Assembly: GCA_009809945.1 (NCBI GenBank)
Contig: WTPW01000151.1
Location: 496,258 to 560,257 of the forward strand
Direction of reading: 5' to 3'
Length of the DNA stretch: 64,000 nucleotides
Origin: Gigaspora margarita
Taxonomy: Eukaryota > Glomeromycota > Glomeromycetes > Diversisporales > Gigasporaceae
Positions 11,566 to 23,974 of the stretch are shown here, in pieces. The notes below the pieces were generated by a model. That model did no database searches. It was not told the origin of the DNA and worked only from the letters and a program-made list of their open reading frames with translations. Every line of letters starts with the position of its first letter. Position 1 is the stretch's first letter. The translations under genes were made by a program, and so were the position numbers.

Positions 11566-11749
11566 TAATAGATTTACTACATTAAAAATAATATGTTCAT
11601 TTTATATGTTCGTTTCATTTGTTCCCCCTCCTCCCCTCTTCCGAGAGTCCTGGAAAGTGATGTTAACCGAAAAATTAACTTAAACGGCCTAACTCAATTG
11701 ATTCATTTATTCGATTTCCGACTAATCAAAAATTTACTTCTAATCCATT

Positions 11750-12166
11750 GAGTGAGGTGTTTGAGAACACCTTTAATCAATTAGTTGTAAAGTTGACAAC
11801 TAATCGATTTGAATTTTACAAACTAAGCTTAGTCGATTAATAGATTAATCGACTAAACGTTTAATCGATTGGCCAATTAATCGATTAATCTATTAGCCGA
11901 TTGGTCAATTAATCAACCAATCTATTGGTCGATTAATTAACCGATCATATAATAATATCAACCCGACTGTTTCAGTTGCTGCCTTACGTGTATTTTACCA
12001 AGTTTCGTTTATTATTTATTCAACTAATCGATTAGTTGGCCAATTGATTAGTTGGTCAATCGATTAGTTAGTCAATCAATTAGTCAACTAATTGATTAAT
12101 CGATTAGTTGGATAAAATGATCTATCAACTAATTGATTGAAAAATTTTCATCGAGTTGTATCACTA
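11750..12166. mobile_element. Word-repeat element (ATCGATTAGTTG)
   Basis: The interior is built almost wholly of TCGATTAATCGATTAG and its variants in both orientations, the word also used by the elements at 16528 and 61337. The right end TTGTATCACTA matches the right end of the 16528 element. The left end is not clear and no duplication was found, so boundaries are approximate. Confidence 0.5.
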
Positions 12167-13718
12167 TTAATAATTATAATAAAATTCAAGTAAAACTTTT
12201 ATCTTTATAGTACTGTATATAAAGTTTATTTAAAGTGACGATAATTCTTCAACATAGTCATACTTTTGAAATTGTTTAAGAACTCGACCTACAGAAGATC
12301 TGTTAACATCCAAGTATTTAGCAATTATTAAAACCTTAGATATTGATTTGTTGTGTAATACCGAGTAAATAAATTCCCGACAAATTTTTTTAGGGTCTCC
12401 CAAAATTTATGAAAACAGCTTTAACGATTATAAACACTATTATTGGATATCAATAAATAATTTATCGATAAAAATAATTTATTGTTAGTAAATTATTAGT
12501 AGCATTATCAATTATTTTTGATAGAACACTTAATGATTATAAACACCACCACTGATTGTTACCGAATAAATTTATCGATAATCATCGATTAGTTGTTGAC
12601 TATCATTATTTATTTGTATAAAAAATTTCAGATGAAAAATATACAGGACACTCATGACGGTGTCACAGTTAGCGGAGAGCTTAATGATAATGTTGCCGAA
12701 TTTAGCTTTGAGCCGTGAACATAGGAATGTTAAAGAAGAGTAATTTTTATGAAGGAAGAGCAAATTTATTATATCTACTAACGATAAGACTGTTCCTGTA
12801 TTTATTATATATTATAGCTTAAGTTTACATTGAATCCTTTTTACACTCTGGTAAATTTACTAATCTACACACAATAAAGAAAATGATGTAATTTTACAAT
12901 CAAGTTTACAGACTGTGAAGTAATAAATGAAAAGTGTCATAAAGTAATGAACGGTAATAATGTAGTAATGGAAAAGGCATTGCATAAAGGTTGGTAATAA
13001 TAAGAGGAATGAGGTAACGACGGAAGAAGTGTAGTAATAAAGTCATCGGGACTTATTAATTTACACTCCGTAGAAATGTAGTAATAGGCGGGAATTGCAT
13101 CGGGCCGTATAAGAGGAAAAAGTTAATCTTGTTTAGCAGTTTCAAAAATGTGTGAACAACGATTTTCATATACACGTGGGAAATCGGAGAATCGGGAAAT
13201 TTAGATTAAAATTCCAGATAGAGCGGATCTTGAAAACCTGGAAATATTGTGAATTTCCCATGTGGTAATCTTTTGCCGTTCACACCTTTTTGAAAACAGC
13301 CATAACAAACTAACGCTAGGAGTTTCATAATTACAAGATAAAACCCGGTTTTATTTTTTTTTAATTTTACTATTACCATTAAGACCAACGATCATTCCCG
13401 ATTCTTAAATGGGATTCCTTAAAATAGATAGATTCGATATAATGATCTACATATTGCATAAGCCGTGTTTTTGATACTTTTATAATTCTCTTGTCATAAT
13501 TGTATCAAAAAAAGAACTCTAAAGCTCATCAAAAAAGTAACTTTGCTTAACCGGCTTTAAGAATCTCCCTTAGAACTAAAGGATTGTCGGTCCTGACCGG
13601 GATTAACACCAAATAAGGTATCGATTATTATTATAATTCGTTAAGCCACCATCGTGACATCGTACAAAATGAATAAAAATAAACTTAATCGATCTTCGGC
13701 TATACGAGAATCCGAGGG
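12167..13718. other. Non-coding region
   Basis: No gene is recognised. A direct repeat with GATTATAAACACYAYYA occurs near 12427 and 12536, and TTATCGATAA-type palindromes lie at 12470 and 12575. The 13080-13600 part is less AT-rich than its surroundings and could be the remains of a gene, but no frame shows motifs I can name. Confidence 0.4.
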
Positions 13719-14087
13719 TAGAGATGTGCCATTTATTTGATAGCCCAATTTTTTTCGTATACAGTACGTACAGTACATACAGCACGTACAGTACATACAG
13801 CACGTACAGTACATACTGTACGTACTGTACATACGTATAGTACATATAGTATTTTATAGTGTAATAAAATATAAAATTAGTTTTAAGCACGTAATTAAAA
13901 ATTATTATCAAGAGGTCCAGACCTTTAATATTTATATAATAAGCCTAAATTTATAAAATCTGGTTTATATTGGCAATATTAAAAATCAAATTCTTAAGTT
14001 TTATTGATTGATCAGCATGTTACATACCTATAAAAGGATCGACAAAAATTTTGTGTACAGTATAGTACTGTACGTGGCACATCTCTA
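13719..14087. mobile_element. hAT-like word-repeat MITE (GTACAGTACATAC)
   Basis: The ends TAGAGATGTGCCA and TGGCACATCTCTA are a perfect inverted repeat. The 8-bp flanks TCCGAGGG (13711-13718) and CCCGAGGG (14088-14095) agree at 7 of 8. Inside the left end GTACAGTACATACAGCAC is iterated (13758-13850) and GTACAGTATAGTACTGTAC lies inside the right end. YARNG ends and an 8-bp duplication mark it as hAT-like. No coding sequence; small open frames here only reflect the repeat. Confidence 0.9.
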
Positions 14088-14095
14088 CCCGAGGG

Positions 14096-15860
14096 ACTCA
14101 TGTTTATCTTTACTATTAAAGGTTAAAGAAAATAAAATTGGATATGACCTAAACGGCCAACACCGTTTTGAATGCCTTAATTAAGACGTTAACATTCAGT
14201 ATGGTCTATTGTAGTCTCAAGTCTTAAGTCTTTGTTAATCCAGGTTGGTGAGGTTTTATGACTTGGAGCAGACTAATTTTTTTCATTTTTAGCTCCCTAC
14301 CTTTTAATTAATAAATTATTACTATACTTACAAATTAGAATAGGACTATAATTAAAAAAACCCCCCCCATCTAAAATTTGGGTTAAAGTCACCAATATAT
14401 AATTTGATTATTCATTATATTATACAATACAAACTAATAGGTTTGATGAATTTTAATGATATTATATGAATTTATATTATATAGTATTATGGGAAACTCT
14501 ATGTAGAATTATGCACGTAATTCTTTCTTGACCAAAAGGTTTAGAAACTCCCTGCGCGGATGATGCGCGGATAATGCGCGGATAATGCACGGAATTTCCG
14601 CACAATGCCCATTATCATTTATGGCAGTCGATCAAGTTTCACAAGTTCCTATTGGGAATAGCATCTGATTTATCAATATACGAAAAATTGTGTAATATAA
14701 ATCAAAATTATACGTGGTATATATCATATGAAAATTCAATATAAACTCAAGATTTTTAATTAGATTTAAATCACAAAAAACATCTTAATTAAAAAAATTT
14801 ATCATTAATTTTAATAATACTTCAAATTGATCTAAGCAATAAGTGAAAGTAAAATAGATTAAGAAAATTCTTATTTCTCATAAATAATGTAAAAAAAAAG
14901 TTTCTGTAACTTTATAATGATGATAATAAAGAATCAGTTTGTGTCAAGACTTTGTATATAAACAAACATGCAATCAATGCGACTAAAATTATGTAATTTA
15001 ATTTTACATATAAAAGTGCTTCTGTGTAACTTTACCTTAAAACTGTCTAATTATTAAAAAAAATGTATATCTATATTTAATATTGATTTACATAGTACAG
15101 TCAAAACGCGACATAATCACCAGCTCGGGAAATCCGGTAATTATAAAAAAGATTATAAAAAAGTTTTGACTAATATACTGCACATTATATAATAAATTAT
15201 TCACTGAGATTAACACTGACTCGACTTTTACAGCTGTTTTCAAATATACTCATGCAGGGAATGGAAATTCTGCTTAATAAAAATTAAAAATTCGGTTAGA
15301 TTGGGTCTTTAACCCCCAAAAATCTAGGGAATATCATGAACTCTCCGTAGTATAGTGATCTGCACATTCCACAAATTTTTGAAAGTGGTAAAACACAAAC
15401 CAAATTAATACGGTTTTCAAAAAAGTGACTCCAGTATATGTAAATCACGGACAAAACAAATAATTTTTCGAATTCAGGAGAATCTTATAGATTTTCAATA
15501 TATAGATACGTAAATATAATTGATAAATAAACTAAAATCGCGGACATTTCCTGAAAGTTGCAGGGTCACACCTTCTGTAACATAGCTATTGGGGAAATGA
15601 TTTTTGTGGAATTAAATTCCACCGATCCCGTTATTCCAACCAACACTAATCATTTTCTGTCGAGAAATTGAAAATGCCATTTTCTAATTTTTCTCCCTTT
15701 TATTGAACAACAGTACATTGTGTATTATCTAGTTTGCGCAAATCCCGGAACAAATCGGACCGTGGAATAATAATAGCCCTAGATAAAAAAAATTCTTTCT
15801 CAGAATTTTTAAAGCAAAAGTATGTATATCATGCATGAAATATATTATGCTTTAAAAATC
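14096..15860. other. Non-coding region with small repeats upstream of the P450 gene
   Basis: No gene is seen. The word TGCGCGGATAA is repeated three to four times at 14556-14594, an unusually GC-rich patch. A degraded TA-flanked element with AGTCAAAAC ends lies at 15098-15171. The rest is AT-rich with no motif I can support. Confidence 0.45.
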
Positions 15861-15868
15861 TATATATA
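15861..15868 (+). promoter_or_regulatory. Candidate TATA box of the P450 gene
   Basis: TATATATA lies 98 bp upstream of the chosen ATG, followed by a short leader rich in AACATC and CATCAAAAAA. Position and composition fit a core promoter, but in such AT-rich DNA this is weak evidence. Confidence 0.4.
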
Positions 15869-15965
15869 CGCGTATATGTTATTGTTATAACATTCACCAA
15901 AGAAAAATAACATCTTCTTCATCAAAAAAATTTATAACATCCTCTCCATCAAAAAAAAAATAAAA

Positions 15966-18803
15966 ATGGCATACGTTGAAGTTTTGTGTTTATTATTTTT
16001 TACTGCATTTATATTTCATTTGATTAAGCGACCTCGATTAGGCTTGGTAAACTTAGTCTCACTTTATATAATGGCCATTGTTATCTTATTATTATTTTTT
16101 GTAACAAGAATTTGTTTTTGGTAGAATGAACCACCACTAGTGCCATATCAATATCCGATTATTGGACATACATATCGTCTACTATATGACTCTGAAAATT
16201 TACTCAGGGAGTGTAAGGAAAAGGTAAAATGAAATTACCTTATTCAATACTTATTTTTTGGTTTTCCTAATAATCATTTTAATTTTTTTTTTTTTTTTTA
16301 TAAAGTATGGTGAACCATTTAGTTTATACGTTTTTGGATGTGTAAGAACTTTCACAGGTGTAGATAGCACTCACGAAGTCCTTAGGAATTCTGACGTTTT
16401 CGATTTTAATGAGGGGATAAATAAGGTACGTACGTACATGAGTACGTAAATATATTTTGATATATGCTTAGCATTCTTACATTTTGTTACTATGAATGTC
16501 GTGACTTTTGTAATATTGAAGTTGCTCTAGTGTTAAATTGTCGAAATTTTTTTCAATCGATTAGTTGACCAATCGAATTTAATCAATTAGTTGATCAATT
16601 TATTTTTTTTTTTGATGATCTCAAAATTTACAAAATTATCAAAGCAATTGGTCAATTAATTGTTTAATCGTGATCGATTAATCGATTGAACAATTATTCG
16701 ATTAATCAATTAGTAATTATTCGTTGGACAACTAATCGATTAGTTTTTAAAAAATGGAATCAATTAGTTGCCAACTTGTTCAACTAATCGATTTTCAACT
16801 TTCGATTTGTATCACTAAGTTGCACTTGGCTGGAATTAAGGAATAATCTAATCTATGAACTTCAGTTATTAAAATGATACTCTAGTCACAAAGGAATTCA
16901 CTTCTAAATTAAAAGTTTACAATACTATAGTCTAAATAAATATATTTATATGATATTCTTTATATGTTTCTATTAAAAATAGACGTTTCCAATTGCTGAC
17001 GTTTTCAGAAAATTTACCGATTGTTCAACAGAACATTTGGCCCGAGTAGTTCATGAACAAATCAGTGGCAAACTTAATGTTTACACACCAAGAATGCAAA
17101 AAGAACTTGTATCCGGGATTGAAATATTTATTGGAGATTGTAAAGGTGTTTGTTAAATATTTATTATATCATTATTATATTATATCTTTATTATTGAGAT
17201 TTATTATCTAATTATTATCTAAAATGAATATATTAATTTCAGAACCTAAGGTTATTGGAAATATTCAAGAAATGTTATCACAAATGATTGCCAAACCTGT
17301 TGCTAATGTTATTCTTGGTGAAGTAAGTTTTAAATAATATAACTTTATAAATTTCACTTAAGAATAAAATTCTTTTAACATTAATAATTTTAATTTATTT
17401 TTATTAATAAAGGAAGGTGCAAAATTTGAAGACATGGTAGTCTCATTTACAAAAGCAGAAAGGGAATTAGATAGGATGAGATTTGTTCCAGAATTTTTAT
17501 TATATATACATCCTAAGCTTTATAAATTTGTTGCAATGTACGTATCATGATCGGCCAGTAACCTTTTGCTTTTGGTAAATTGTTGCTTTAATTTATGAAC
17601 CTGTTATTATTTAATAGGTTACCACTGTTATTTGGATGGAATCCAATAACTCAACATAGAGATCTTTTTATTCAACGTTGCAAACCAATTATCGAAGAAC
17701 GCATCCGCAAAAGAAAGGAACTTGGTGAAAAATATATTCAAAAAGTATGTTGTCTTTTTAATTTTGACCTACCTTAAAGATATCTATCTAATGATTATTA
17801 TTATTATTTTTTTAATAGGATGATTTACTTGATTTCTTCATAGGTGAATCAGGAGCAGATGACATTGATGATAAACTTTTGAATCATTTATTTGGAGTAT
17901 TATATTTGATAGTTTTTGCTTCAATTAGTACTACTTCCAGAGCTCTTTCATTTGCCTTGTTTGGTAATTAAATTCATTTCTATTTTATTTTATTCTTTTA
18001 TATTTAGTTGATAGATTTTAACTTTGATAATTAATCTAATAAATTAGATTATGGTGGAAGACCTGAATTATGGAATGAACTTTATGAAGAACAATTAAAG
18101 ATTCATAATGAATCAAATGGTTGTTTAAGTACTGAAGATGTTAATAAAAAAATGATATATTTGGACTGTTTTTTAAAAGAATCTTTTAGACATTCTTCAG
18201 ATATAGGTAATTAAATTATACTTGAACATTTGATTTATTTATATTCAACAAAATACTATTGTTTAAAATAAAATATTGATCCTTTTATTTTGTTTTTTTT
18301 TTATTTATAAATTAGCTACATTACCACACGCTGTGATTGGTGATTCATTCACATTTAGTAATGGAACCACTGTACCTAAAGGTATATTTATTCTTTTAAA
18401 TTAATAATTTATTTTTATTTTTAATTTCATATTAATTTTTAATTTCAATATCTATATAGGTCGTGATGTTTATCTCTATATGGAAGATACAGCATTCAAT
18501 AATAAATTCTTTGGAGAAACATCAAATGACTTTCAACCAAAACGGTACATGACTTCATATTCTAATGGCAAAACTATTCACTCACCAGCTACCAAAGTTG
18601 ATAGATCTTTTATAACTTTTGGAGGTGGTAAACATGCATGTCCTGGTAGATTTTTTGCAGTTAATGAAATCAAAATGTGTTTACACAAATTGATTTTAAA
18701 TTATACTATTAAAACTGAAAGTGGTAAAATTGTTCCTCCTATAAAAATGTCTTCTTTTAAAATCCCACCTATGGGTAGATTAGTTTTCGAAAATCGTAAT
18801 TAG
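15966..18803 (+). CDS. Cytochrome P450 monooxygenase, 11 exons
   Basis: Exons read 15966-16046, 16125-16223, 16306-16425, 16983-17145, 17243-17322, 17413-17537, 17618-17744, 17819-17963, 18048-18206, 18316-18381 and 18460-18803. All introns are GT-AG, phases agree, and they give 502 residues, the usual P450 length. An N-terminal hydrophobic anchor (residues 2-18) is followed by a basic KRPR stretch and the proline-rich hinge EPPLVPYQYPIIGH, as in ER-bound microsomal P450s. The I-helix has ASISTT (about 299-304), the K-helix ExxR is ESFR (358-361), and the haem loop is FGGGKHACPG with Cys449 as thiolate ligand. It needs an NADPH-P450 reductase; the substrate cannot be told. The third intron (557 bp) is long because it holds a hAT-like MITE. 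No damage is seen. Confidence 0.9.
16528..16817. mobile_element. hAT-like word-repeat MITE inside a P450 intron
   Basis: The ends TAGTGTTAAATTGTCG and CGATTTGTATCACTA are imperfect inverted repeats. The 8-bp flanks AGTTGCTC (16520-16527) and AGTTGCAC (16818-16825) agree at 7 of 8. The interior iterates TCGATTAGTTGACCAAT and relatives in both orientations. It lies wholly within intron 3 of the P450 gene and leaves the splice sites intact. It shares its word with 11750-12166 and 61337-61581. Confidence 0.9.
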
Positions 18804-20903
18804 CAATTTCGTTCATTCAACTTCCAATTTTAATTATATTGTGATGTATTATAGTTTAGTGGTATCGGGACTTTGCATTAGTTCTTTACAATTTTCTCAT
18901 TTTTTTTATTTATATTTTAGGGTTTTTTTTTATTATTGGGATTTTATTAATACATAAGTTATAGATGTAACATTTTAGCAATGTATTTTTATATAAACAG
19001 GCTTTAAATACGATATAATAAATTTCACACTTGTTACTACAGATCTCATAAAAAGTACATATTCATGAACAGCCATCGTTTTATAATAGTAGAAATCGAT
19101 TCTCATAAGTAGCTACGCATACATCTTTAATCCAATGAATATATTATCATTAGAGCGAAATTTATTGATGAAAAAACTATTTGTCACACCGTAACACATC
19201 ACGGCCCATAAGGTCTTAAAGCCTTATTAATATTAAAGTAGAGTTATAAATATACCTGTGACAAATAAGGCGTGTTGCGGGTGCAACAAATAGATTCCTC
19301 CAATTTATGCTTATCTAATCATTAATCATTTTGGTTCGAATTAATGAGAAAGGACGATTGAAGATTAAAATTCGGGTATTGATATTTTCAAGCATCTAAA
19401 TCAACTGATTTAATGACGATATCAATAGAATTAAATGCTTGAGCATACTCTTTTTTTTATTATTATTTCTGTATTTTCATGAATCAAATAAGAAACTTCT
19501 ATTCAACTAGCTACCGAAACTTCAACTTCGTTGTGCCATCTTATCTTTTAATAATTTTACCAGTTTAAATTTTTATTGTAAACAGCAATAGAATAAATTT
19601 ATGGTCAAAAGTTACTTTATAGCAACAGGAAGTATTTTTTTTCTTTTTTTGCAAATCGGCAAAAAATGGAATAGCATTATTCATTTCAAATTTGTTAAAT
19701 TTAAACTATATGTTGTGTTTAATACATTAGTGTCAATTTTAAAAGCTTCTAACATTAACAATAAAATAGCCATTTTTTTTTGAAATTCATTGCTTATTAT
19801 GTTTAATATGTATAAAATGTAAAGGTAATGCTTAAGCTTCTTTATCAATTGTAAATTTTGAAGAAACATGATGGTTTGCATCTCGCTGATTCGTTCATCG
19901 AAATGGTAATTCGTTTGATTAATTATTTAATTTCCGGCCAATTAAAAATTTACCTTTAATTCATTAGAAAGTTTCATTGTCACATGTGCGTAAGTGTTGT
20001 CACACAATTCCCCGAAAAACATCACATAGGGTGCATTTGATTAGTTACACATTTTTAGCAGATTGTCACCCTACCCTGTGTGATGTCGGATAATTAGGCT
20101 AGACGGGGAACCGCATATGTACGGTGTAACATTACGTAATACAATAAACGTAATACGATACGAAGATTGCCAAATTATGCATGTGACAAATGGTTAAAAA
20201 TTACAGTACGCAAAATACACATAAATTACGCTTTACAATTAATTAGAGATTTTATTAATTAAACTAATTTAAATATGAGAACTAGTCCAGGAGAATGTCG
20301 ATCAGGGAATTAAAGGATTCTCCGATTGATTATTAAATTGATTAATTAGTCGGAGAATCTTTTAACTCCCAGGTCGACATTTTCTTAGACAAGTTCTCTC
20401 ATGATAAATGTCATGCTTTACAAAATATTTATTGATAAATAATGTTATGAGTTGCCAAAAGAATCATGAGATATATATAAGGCGCATGTCATGATTTAGT
20501 CATAGTGTATCCAATCTTTAAGTATATTACACTTTACAAAAAATTTATCTAGAATTATAGGTAATTTTAATTTGCCAATTTTCAATTTATAAGTGTATCA
20601 TCTGTATAATTAAACATTAGAATTTATTTGGTATTGTATTTAAATAAAATAAAACATTGATTTATCTTTAATATCTTAATATTATTAAGGATTTTTATTT
20701 TGCTTAAATTATGGTTTTATGCTACACATAATGCTACATATGATCCAACCAGAATATACAAAGTTTTTAATTATGAATAATAAGATCCTGGACATTATAA
20801 AAGTGCTGAACAATATAAATAACACAAAAACTATAACTTAAACATTATAATCATGCACATGAATTTTAAAAAGAAAATATTCTTATTTTGTGAATTATTT
20901 ATT
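18804..20903. other. Intergenic region with small MITEs
   Basis: This lies between the convergent P450 and methyltransferase genes. A 117-bp element at 19177-19293 has ends CTATTTGTCACACCG and CGGGTGCAACAAATAG. A 126-bp foldback at 20276-20401 pairs AATGTCGATCAGGGA with TCCCAGGTCGACATT around GGATTCTCCGA. CATCACATAGGGTG near 20029 is mirrored by CACCCTACCCTGTGTGATG near 20067. The part right of about 20470 is homologous to 32200-32650, downstream of the second methyltransferase. Confidence 0.6.
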
Positions 20904-21973
20904 TTATTTTTTTTCGGCCAAGGCAATGACAAAAGTCCAAGAAACTTTTAAAATCTGGTCATCTTTCCATCCTTCTTCTTTCTTAAGTTCCTCAAACAAC
21001 TTGTTAATTGGATCTTCTACTTTCTGATTTTCTTTTTGATACTTGGCCATATAATTCTTGTAAGCACTCCATGTCTAATAAAAAAAAAACGTACATATAT
21101 ATATATATATATATTAAAGCAAAATTTTCAAATTCGATTGATATCTTTTAAACTCACTTCTCACTTTCATATAGTCCTTCATTCGCTCAACGCTCCATTC
21201 TTTACTTAAAAGACTTTCACCATTATTCATCTTTTCTTCCTTCTCATCAAAATCATACCTTTCCCAAATAACGTTTCTGAACAATTTATCATGGAGCATA
21301 ATATCTCTATACAAATTGTATAACGCAAACTTTTCAGGATTTCCAGGAGTCCAATAGTCTTCAAGAGTTTCTAACATAAGTTTCTTAATTTTTTTCGTGG
21401 CAGCTGGGTATCCATCGACAACATGGTACAAATACCCCCAAATGGCCAATGTTCCACTTGGTTTCAAAACTCTCCAAGCCTCATTAAAAAATTTTTCTCT
21501 ATCAAACCAGTGAACCGCTTGACCCACTGTCATTAAGTCAAGAGTCGAATCTTGGAATTGGGAAAGATCTTCGGCAGCGCTAACCAAATATTGAATATTT
21601 GGAGAGCGAGAAGCAGAAGAAAGCATTACTTGTGAGATATCAGTGGCATACACCTGTTGACATTTGTTTGATAGTTCTTTGGCGATAAGGCCGGTGCCAG
21701 TTGCAACATCTAATGCGATGGAAAAGGACGAAGAATGTGAGGCATGGTAATCATAAATCTTTGAGAAGAGGCGAGGCGAATACCTAAATTTTAAATTTTA
21801 AAAAATTAAATATTAATTTGGTAATTTAATTTCCTTTGATATTTTTTCTTCTTGATATGATTAATATTAACTAACGTTGGGCGATAATCATTATATGCAG
21901 TACTATTATAGTCTGAATCAGAGAACGTAGTAAAGTTTTGTTTATTGACAGTAATATCATTCATGGTAGACAT
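20904..21973 (-). CDS. Class I SAM-dependent methyltransferase, paralogue 1
   Basis: Three exons on the minus strand (21973-21876, 21783-21165, 21074-20904) with GT-AG introns give 295 residues. The start MSTMNDITV is chosen because it lies just downstream of a TATA box conserved in the paralogue. SAM-binding motif I is LDVATGTG (57-64), followed by VYATDIS (acidic loop binding the ribose), then LSAAEDL-like SAAEDLSQF and VGQAVHWFD, then the post-II motif EAWRVLKPSGTLAIWGY. This matches the Methyltransf_11 fold of the yeast trans-aconitate methyltransferase and Crg1 type; the true acceptor is unknown. The second donor is doubled (GTGAGAAGTGAG); use of the first keeps the frame and matches the paralogue. 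No lesion is seen. Confidence 0.88.
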
Positions 21974-22070
21974 TGCAGAAATACAGTTAAATAAAGTGCA
22001 ATTCTTCTTTACTTTATTATATAATACGATAATTGCATATATGAAATTGACCTTAGATTTCAAACTTCTC

Positions 22071-22078
22071 TTTATATA
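22071..22078 (-). promoter_or_regulatory. TATA box conserved between the methyltransferase paralogues
   Basis: On the minus strand the sequence reads TTATATAAAGAGAAGTTTGA about 100 bp upstream of the ATG. The same string occurs at 33814-33821 upstream of the second copy. Retention in both copies supports, but does not prove, a core promoter role. Confidence 0.5.
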
Positions 22079-22175
22079 ACATTTCATACATGATTGTCAT
22101 GTAATATGTTAGTAATCTTTAAAATATTTTAGTCATTATTTTTAATGAGTCATTCTAGACATATCTTATTACGTA

Positions 22176-22583
22176 CGTACGAACCTAACAAAAATGATAC
22201 ATACATGCAACGATGATCTTAAATAACGAATGTTATTGCGGTTTGCAAAATTATGTGAAATTTACAAATCAGTATAAAAAAAAAGAAATCGATGAGAATT
22301 TGAGTATTATTTCTTTTTTATCTCGATAAAATTTACTATTGCATTATGAGTGAAAGAAATTTAAGAGTTGCGCTAAATACAATCTTATAAGAATTATTAC
22401 ATGATTCTAGCAATTTTAATTTGTTTATTACTGAAGGAATCATGAAATTTCAATAAGTTTTAGAAGTTAAAATTGCACAACAAGATACGTTGCATATAAA
22501 ACACGTTCCGGTTATAATTTTTGGTCATTAGTAATTCTTTTTTTCTTTAAAAAAAAAAGTATATCTGATATATACTATATAAA
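22176..22583. other. Non-coding flank between methyltransferase 1 and the chromovirus
   Basis: No gene or clear repeat is seen. The stretch ends in the ATAAA that forms the left target duplication of the retroelement. Confidence 0.4.
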
Positions 22584-22910
22584 TGTCACAGGCTAAGCCT
22601 CAACCCGTGACGTCGGTACCCATGATGCGGTACCCGCGAGTCAAGGCCGTAACACATACCCGTGACCGAAAGTAACTCGGTACCCGAAGTCGTTCCGACC
22701 CTAAGATCGTAGTAATTAGTCATGGTGTTAGTAATTATATTATTACCACAGCGCATAAGAAATGTAGTCACTATAGCGTAGGATAGAGAATAGATTAGTA
22801 ATAGTATATAAGAGAGACAAAATGTAAACTATTATACTTAGCTTAATCAATAAACTTTCCAAGTTTCGCTTAAAATCAAACCCGTGTTTTTAAATTGTCA
22901 TTTTGTTACA
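22584..22910 (+). repeat. Left LTR of the chromovirus
   Basis: The 327-bp LTR has TG...CA ends. It contains repeated GGTACCC motifs in its first 120 bp, which is CpG-rich, and AATAAACTTTCC near its 3' end as a possible polyadenylation signal. It keeps most CpG sites that the right LTR has lost. Confidence 0.92.
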
Positions 22911-23010
22911 GTTTGATTAAGCTACTTTCTTGTCTCGGCTTACTTCCTTGTATAATCCTAGAAAATTAAATTTCTAATAAATACTTCCGAAAATAAATAA
23001 ACAAACAACA

Positions 23011-23963
23011 ATGGCGGAACTTAATGATATCTTAGCCGCCTTACGTCAAATTCAACAAGAAAATCAAGTATTGCGTCAAGAGGGTGCGGAGCTCCGGAAT
23101 GCATTAACCCAACTCCAGATGCAAGAAGCAGTCCCTATTCATGAAGCAGCCGGCCCTATCCAGCAAAGAGAACCGAAAATTAGTCTTCCGGATAAGTTTG
23201 ATGGAACCCGTACTAAATTCAGGGGATTTATCAATCAAGTTCGACTTGTCATCCGGATGCAACCAAATCGGTACCCGGATGGCTAGACTCAAGTAGGACT
23301 TATCATAAGTTTGCTGACTGGCCCAGCCCTTGCATGGTTCGCACCACTTCTTGAAACCGAAGCTATAGTACTCGGAGATTTTGATGATTTTGTTAGAGAG
23401 TTCGAATCCACATTTGGAGAAACAGACAAGGCTAGAACAGCAGCAAACAAGATTCGGAAACTTACCCAAGGCAACAAACCAGCCTCTAGTTACGCCTCTG
23501 AGTTTTGTCAGGTCGCTAGTGACCTTGATTGGAGGGAGTCAGCACTAATGGACCAATTTAGAACTGGACTCAGGAATGATGTAAAAGATTTATTACTTAC
23601 CATGGACGACCCCACTTCTCTTAATGATGCTATTACCAAAGCTGTCTGGTGTGACAATCGACTTTTTGAAAGACGTCGAGAATGGCAGCAGGGTAATTAT
23701 ACTAATTGGAATCAACCAATAACTTCCAGTACGGACAGTTCAGGTCCAGACCCATGCAACTTGATATAGTAAGGTCACGCACCCTTTCTAGTGAAGAAAA
23801 GCGAAGACACAAGGTGAACAACCTTTGTTTGTATTGTGGCGAATCCGGTCACTTCGCTAAGACCTGCAAGAAAAAGAACAATAGCAGTCCATGGCATCAG
23901 GTTGACATGGCTGTTGTAACTCAAGATCAAGTGTCGGGAAAAGAGGAGCCCCAACTGCAGTAG
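23011..23963 (+). pseudogene. Chromovirus gag region (fossil part)
   Basis: It opens with a leucine- and glutamine-rich coiled-coil stretch, followed by a retrotransposon gag capsid-like region with LTGPALAWFAPLLE, FDDFVREFESTFGE and AFQ/ASSYASEFCQVASDLDW-type sequence. It ends with a CCHC zinc knuckle, [14 protein letters not shown] (near 23828-23869). This is a decayed part of the element at 22584-27759. Confidence 0.85.
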
Positions 23964-23974
23964 GGGACCTGCAG

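Larger units (their letters stand above)
9215..11690. repeat. Paralogous segment, copy 2, carrying two insertions
   Basis: This is the homologue of 5822-6215, interrupted by the word-repeat element 9302-11235 and by the TA-flanked MITE 11392-11565. Removing both restores collinearity with copy 1 through GTAAGAGGAATG and TTTATCTGACCTAATT to the sequence before 11690. The copies therefore date the two insertions as later than the duplication. Confidence 0.75.
20470..22175. repeat. Segmental duplication around methyltransferase 1
   Basis: The whole block matches 32200-33910. Beyond the gene, the 3' flank shares AAGGCGCATGTCAT and AGTATATTACACTTTACAAA, and the 5' flank shares TTAGTCATTATTTTTA and GTCATTCTAGACATATCTTA. 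Both copies point the same way, about 11.7 kb apart, so a tandem duplication of roughly 1.7 kb is the simplest reading. The chromovirus at 22584 later landed between them. Confidence 0.8.

Noticed and set aside
13755-13850. CRISPR-like array of short repeats
   Set aside because: The repeats have no unique spacers and the host is eukaryotic; the structure is a MITE interior.
13603-13911. Minus-strand open frame of 102 codons with repeated YVQYVLYVLYV
   Set aside because: It is the GTACAGTACATAC word array of a MITE read in one frame; the frame crosses the element's edge and has no start context or homologue.
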